From NCBI RefSeq assembly GCF_037911585.1, contig NZ_JBAJNS010000001.1, positions 2,231,001-2,295,000 of the forward strand: 64,000 nucleotides of DNA, written 5' to 3'. Both the position numbers and the translations under genes were made by a program. Numbering within the stretch: position 1 is the stretch's first letter; each line of letters starts with the position of its first letter. Under the pieces are notes generated by a model. It was not told where the DNA came from. It ran no database searches and was given only the letters and a program-made list of their open reading frames with translations. Shown here in pieces: positions 63,005 to 64,000 of the stretch. The stretch comes from Streptomyces sp. GSL17-111 (GTDB lineage: Bacteria > Actinomycetota > Actinomycetes > Streptomycetales > Streptomycetaceae).

Positions 63005-63649
63005 GTGGATCAGCTGCTCAGAGTCATGAACTTCGGCGTCTCAAGCGACGGCATCGGCGCCGGTGAGCACCAGAGCCTGGAGCGACCGTTCGGCCATGTC
63101 AGTCCGGAGGAGCTGTTCGCCTGGGCCGGAGCCACGGCGAGCTGGCCCGGGCGCACGGATTCCGGCGGGAGCCGGGGGCTCGACGACTACTTCACGCGGG
63201 ACTTCGCGCGCAACATCGGTGCGGAGATCATGGGCCGCAACAAGTTCGGCCCTCAGCGCGGCCCCTGGCAGGACCACGAGTGGCGCGGCTGGTGGGGCGA
63301 GGAACCCCCGTTCCACACCCCGGTCTTCGTCCTGACGCACCACGAGCGCCCGTCGTTCACGCTCAGCGACACCACGTTCCACTTCGTCGGCGGCGACCCG
63401 GCCGCGGTCCTCGCGCAGGCGCGGGAGGCGGCGCAGGGCAGGGACGTCCGGCTGGGTGGTGGGGTCACCACCATCAGGCAGTTCCTCGAAGCCGACCTCG
63501 TCGACACGATGCACATCGCGGTCTCACCGGTGACCTTCGAGTCCGGGCTGCGGCTCTGGGAGTCCCCCGACGAGCTGCGCGACCGGTTCCACCTGGAGGT
63601 CGTGCCCAGCCCGAGCGGTGTGACGCACCACCTGTTCTGGCGCAAGTAA
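63005..63649 (+). CDS. Dihydrofolate reductase-like protein, RibD C-terminal domain family
   Basis: The 214-residue product starts at GTG with GAGGAGGAA upstream. It shows MNFGVSSDGIGAGEHQSLER, AEIMGRNKFGPQRGPW, PVFVLTHHERPSF, GGGVTTIRQFLEADLVDTMHI and a VTHHLFWRK end, the RibD_C/DHFR-like reductase pattern. The family binds NADPH; many Streptomyces members have unknown substrates. A strong hairpin lies 62 nt downstream. Confidence 0.92.
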   Translation: MDQLLRVMNFGVSSDGIGAGEHQSLERPFGHVSPEELFAWAGATASWPGRTDSGGSRGLDDYFTRDFARNIGAEIMGRNKFGPQRGPWQDHEWRGWWGEEPPFHTPVFVLTHHERPSFTLSDTTFHFVGGDPAAVLAQAREAAQGRDVRLGGGVTTIRQFLEADLVDTMHIAVSPVTFESGLRLWESPDELRDRFHLEVVPSPSGVTHHLFWRK

Positions 63650-63711
63650 CAGAAGGCTCGTCGCCGGTCGGCCCGGGGGCGCGGGCGTGGTCATCTCGTC
63701 GGGCGCGAAGA

Positions 63712-63741
63712 AGGTGCGGCGCACGACTTCGTGCCGCACCT
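63712..63741 (+). terminator. Terminator hairpin after the RibD_C gene
   Basis: AGGTGCGGC (63712-63720) pairs with GCCGCACCT (63733-63741). With a 2 nt bulge the stem can extend inward through GCACG/CGTGC. TCTTTA follows, a partial T-run. Confidence 0.75.
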
Positions 63742-63968
63742 CTTTACGGCTCTGCCACGCCCCGGTAACTTCCAGAGCGCAAGAACTTGCAGCAATATTC
63801 CGCGAGTTCATTCATTCAGCCACCCCCGATCTTCTTCACGTGCAGGACCGTGAGCGCGTCACGTCGTCGACGGCCCACCCCACCGGTGCGGCCGTGCACC
63901 TGCGCATCGACCGCCGCCGTTGCCGGCCCCGTCGGCAGCGCGGCCGTGACCTCTCACGGGAGACCCGT

Positions 63969-64000
63969 ATGCACCGCACCCCACGCCGGTGGCGGAGACC
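63969..64000 (+). CDS. Possible gene start cut by the window edge
   Basis: ATG at 63969 follows GGGAGA with a 5 nt spacing and reads MHRTPRRWRR before the window ends. An arginine-rich start could be the head of a signal peptide. Too short to support more. Confidence 0.25.
   Translation, partial: MHRTPRRWRR

Larger units (their letters stand above)
63650..64000. other. Gene-poor right end of the window
   Basis: These 351 nt hold a terminator (63712-63741), an AT-richer stretch with small inverted repeats (63775-63825), and a possible gene start at 63969. No complete gene can be supported on either strand. Confidence 0.5.

Noticed and set aside
63775..63825. Possible insertion-sequence or attachment-site end in the AT-richer stretch
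   Set aside because: Only short imperfect inverted repeats are visible, with no transposase, target duplication or tRNA end nearby.

Overview
The window is high-GC actinobacterial DNA of Streptomyces type. The evidence is the strong G/C third-position bias, frequent GTG starts, the actinobacterial order of the S10-spc-alpha ribosomal superoperon with truA, rplM and rpsI behind it, and lineage-typical families (DUF397, DUF5753, SMI1/KNR4 arrays, GAF-SpoIIE phosphatases, DUF4232 lipoproteins). The genus is inferred from gene content and style, not from a database search.

Region 1 (1-21872, all but one gene on the minus strand) is the core translation block. Read right to left it runs rpsJ, rplC, rplD, rplW, rplB, rpsS, rplV, rpsC, rplP, rpmC, rpsQ, hairpin, rplN, rplX, rplE, rpsN, rpsH, rplF, rplR, rpsE, rpmD, rplO, hairpin, secY, adk, hairpin, map, infA, rpmJ, rpsM, rpsK, rpsD, hairpins, rpoA, hairpin, rplQ, hairpin, truA, a plus-strand membrane-anchored protein, an ABC-F ATPase, rplM and the cut-off rpsI. 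S4, S14 and L36 all carry zinc-ligand cysteines, and rpsD sits between rpsK and rpoA.

Region 2 (22251-37140, minus strand) is a conflict island. It holds an EACC1-like small protein coupled to a caspase-like peptidase with a PH-like tail. Next come six SMI1/KNR4 genes in which intact and broken copies alternate. They lie directly behind a 3054-residue secreted RHS/YD-repeat protein that ends in a putative DNA/RNA non-specific endonuclease. The SMI1 gene 2 nt after the RHS stop is the likely cognate immunity gene, and the others look like an immunity array in decay.

Region 3 (37506-43509) holds a seven-bladed FG-GAP propeller protein, three NTF2/SnoaL-like proteins with a TetR and a LysR regulator, and a GAF-SpoIIE phosphatase. 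Region 4 (43654-49426) looks like a surface-polysaccharide locus: a beta-helix lipoprotein, GalE, a BcsA-like membrane glycosyltransferase and a UDP-glucuronate decarboxylase-like SDR. Region 5 (49640-58809) holds a TetR/DUF998 pair with clear operators, a DUF4287 protein, a class A beta-lactamase lipoprotein, a P-type ATPase with a tandem universal stress protein, RidA, a four-helix membrane protein, a DUF4232 lipoprotein and an AraC/VOC pair.

Region 6 (58874-64000) begins with two DUF397 genes and a DUF5753 regulator that has lost its DNA-binding half. The scar sits head-to-head against the last codons of an ATP-binding protein. A winged-HTH/zinc-ribbon protein follows, then a translationally coupled pair of lower-GC genes (a DUF6932-like nucleotidyltransferase-fold protein and an unrecognised partner) that is a candidate undescribed two-gene system. 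A RibD_C-type reductase and its terminator close the window.
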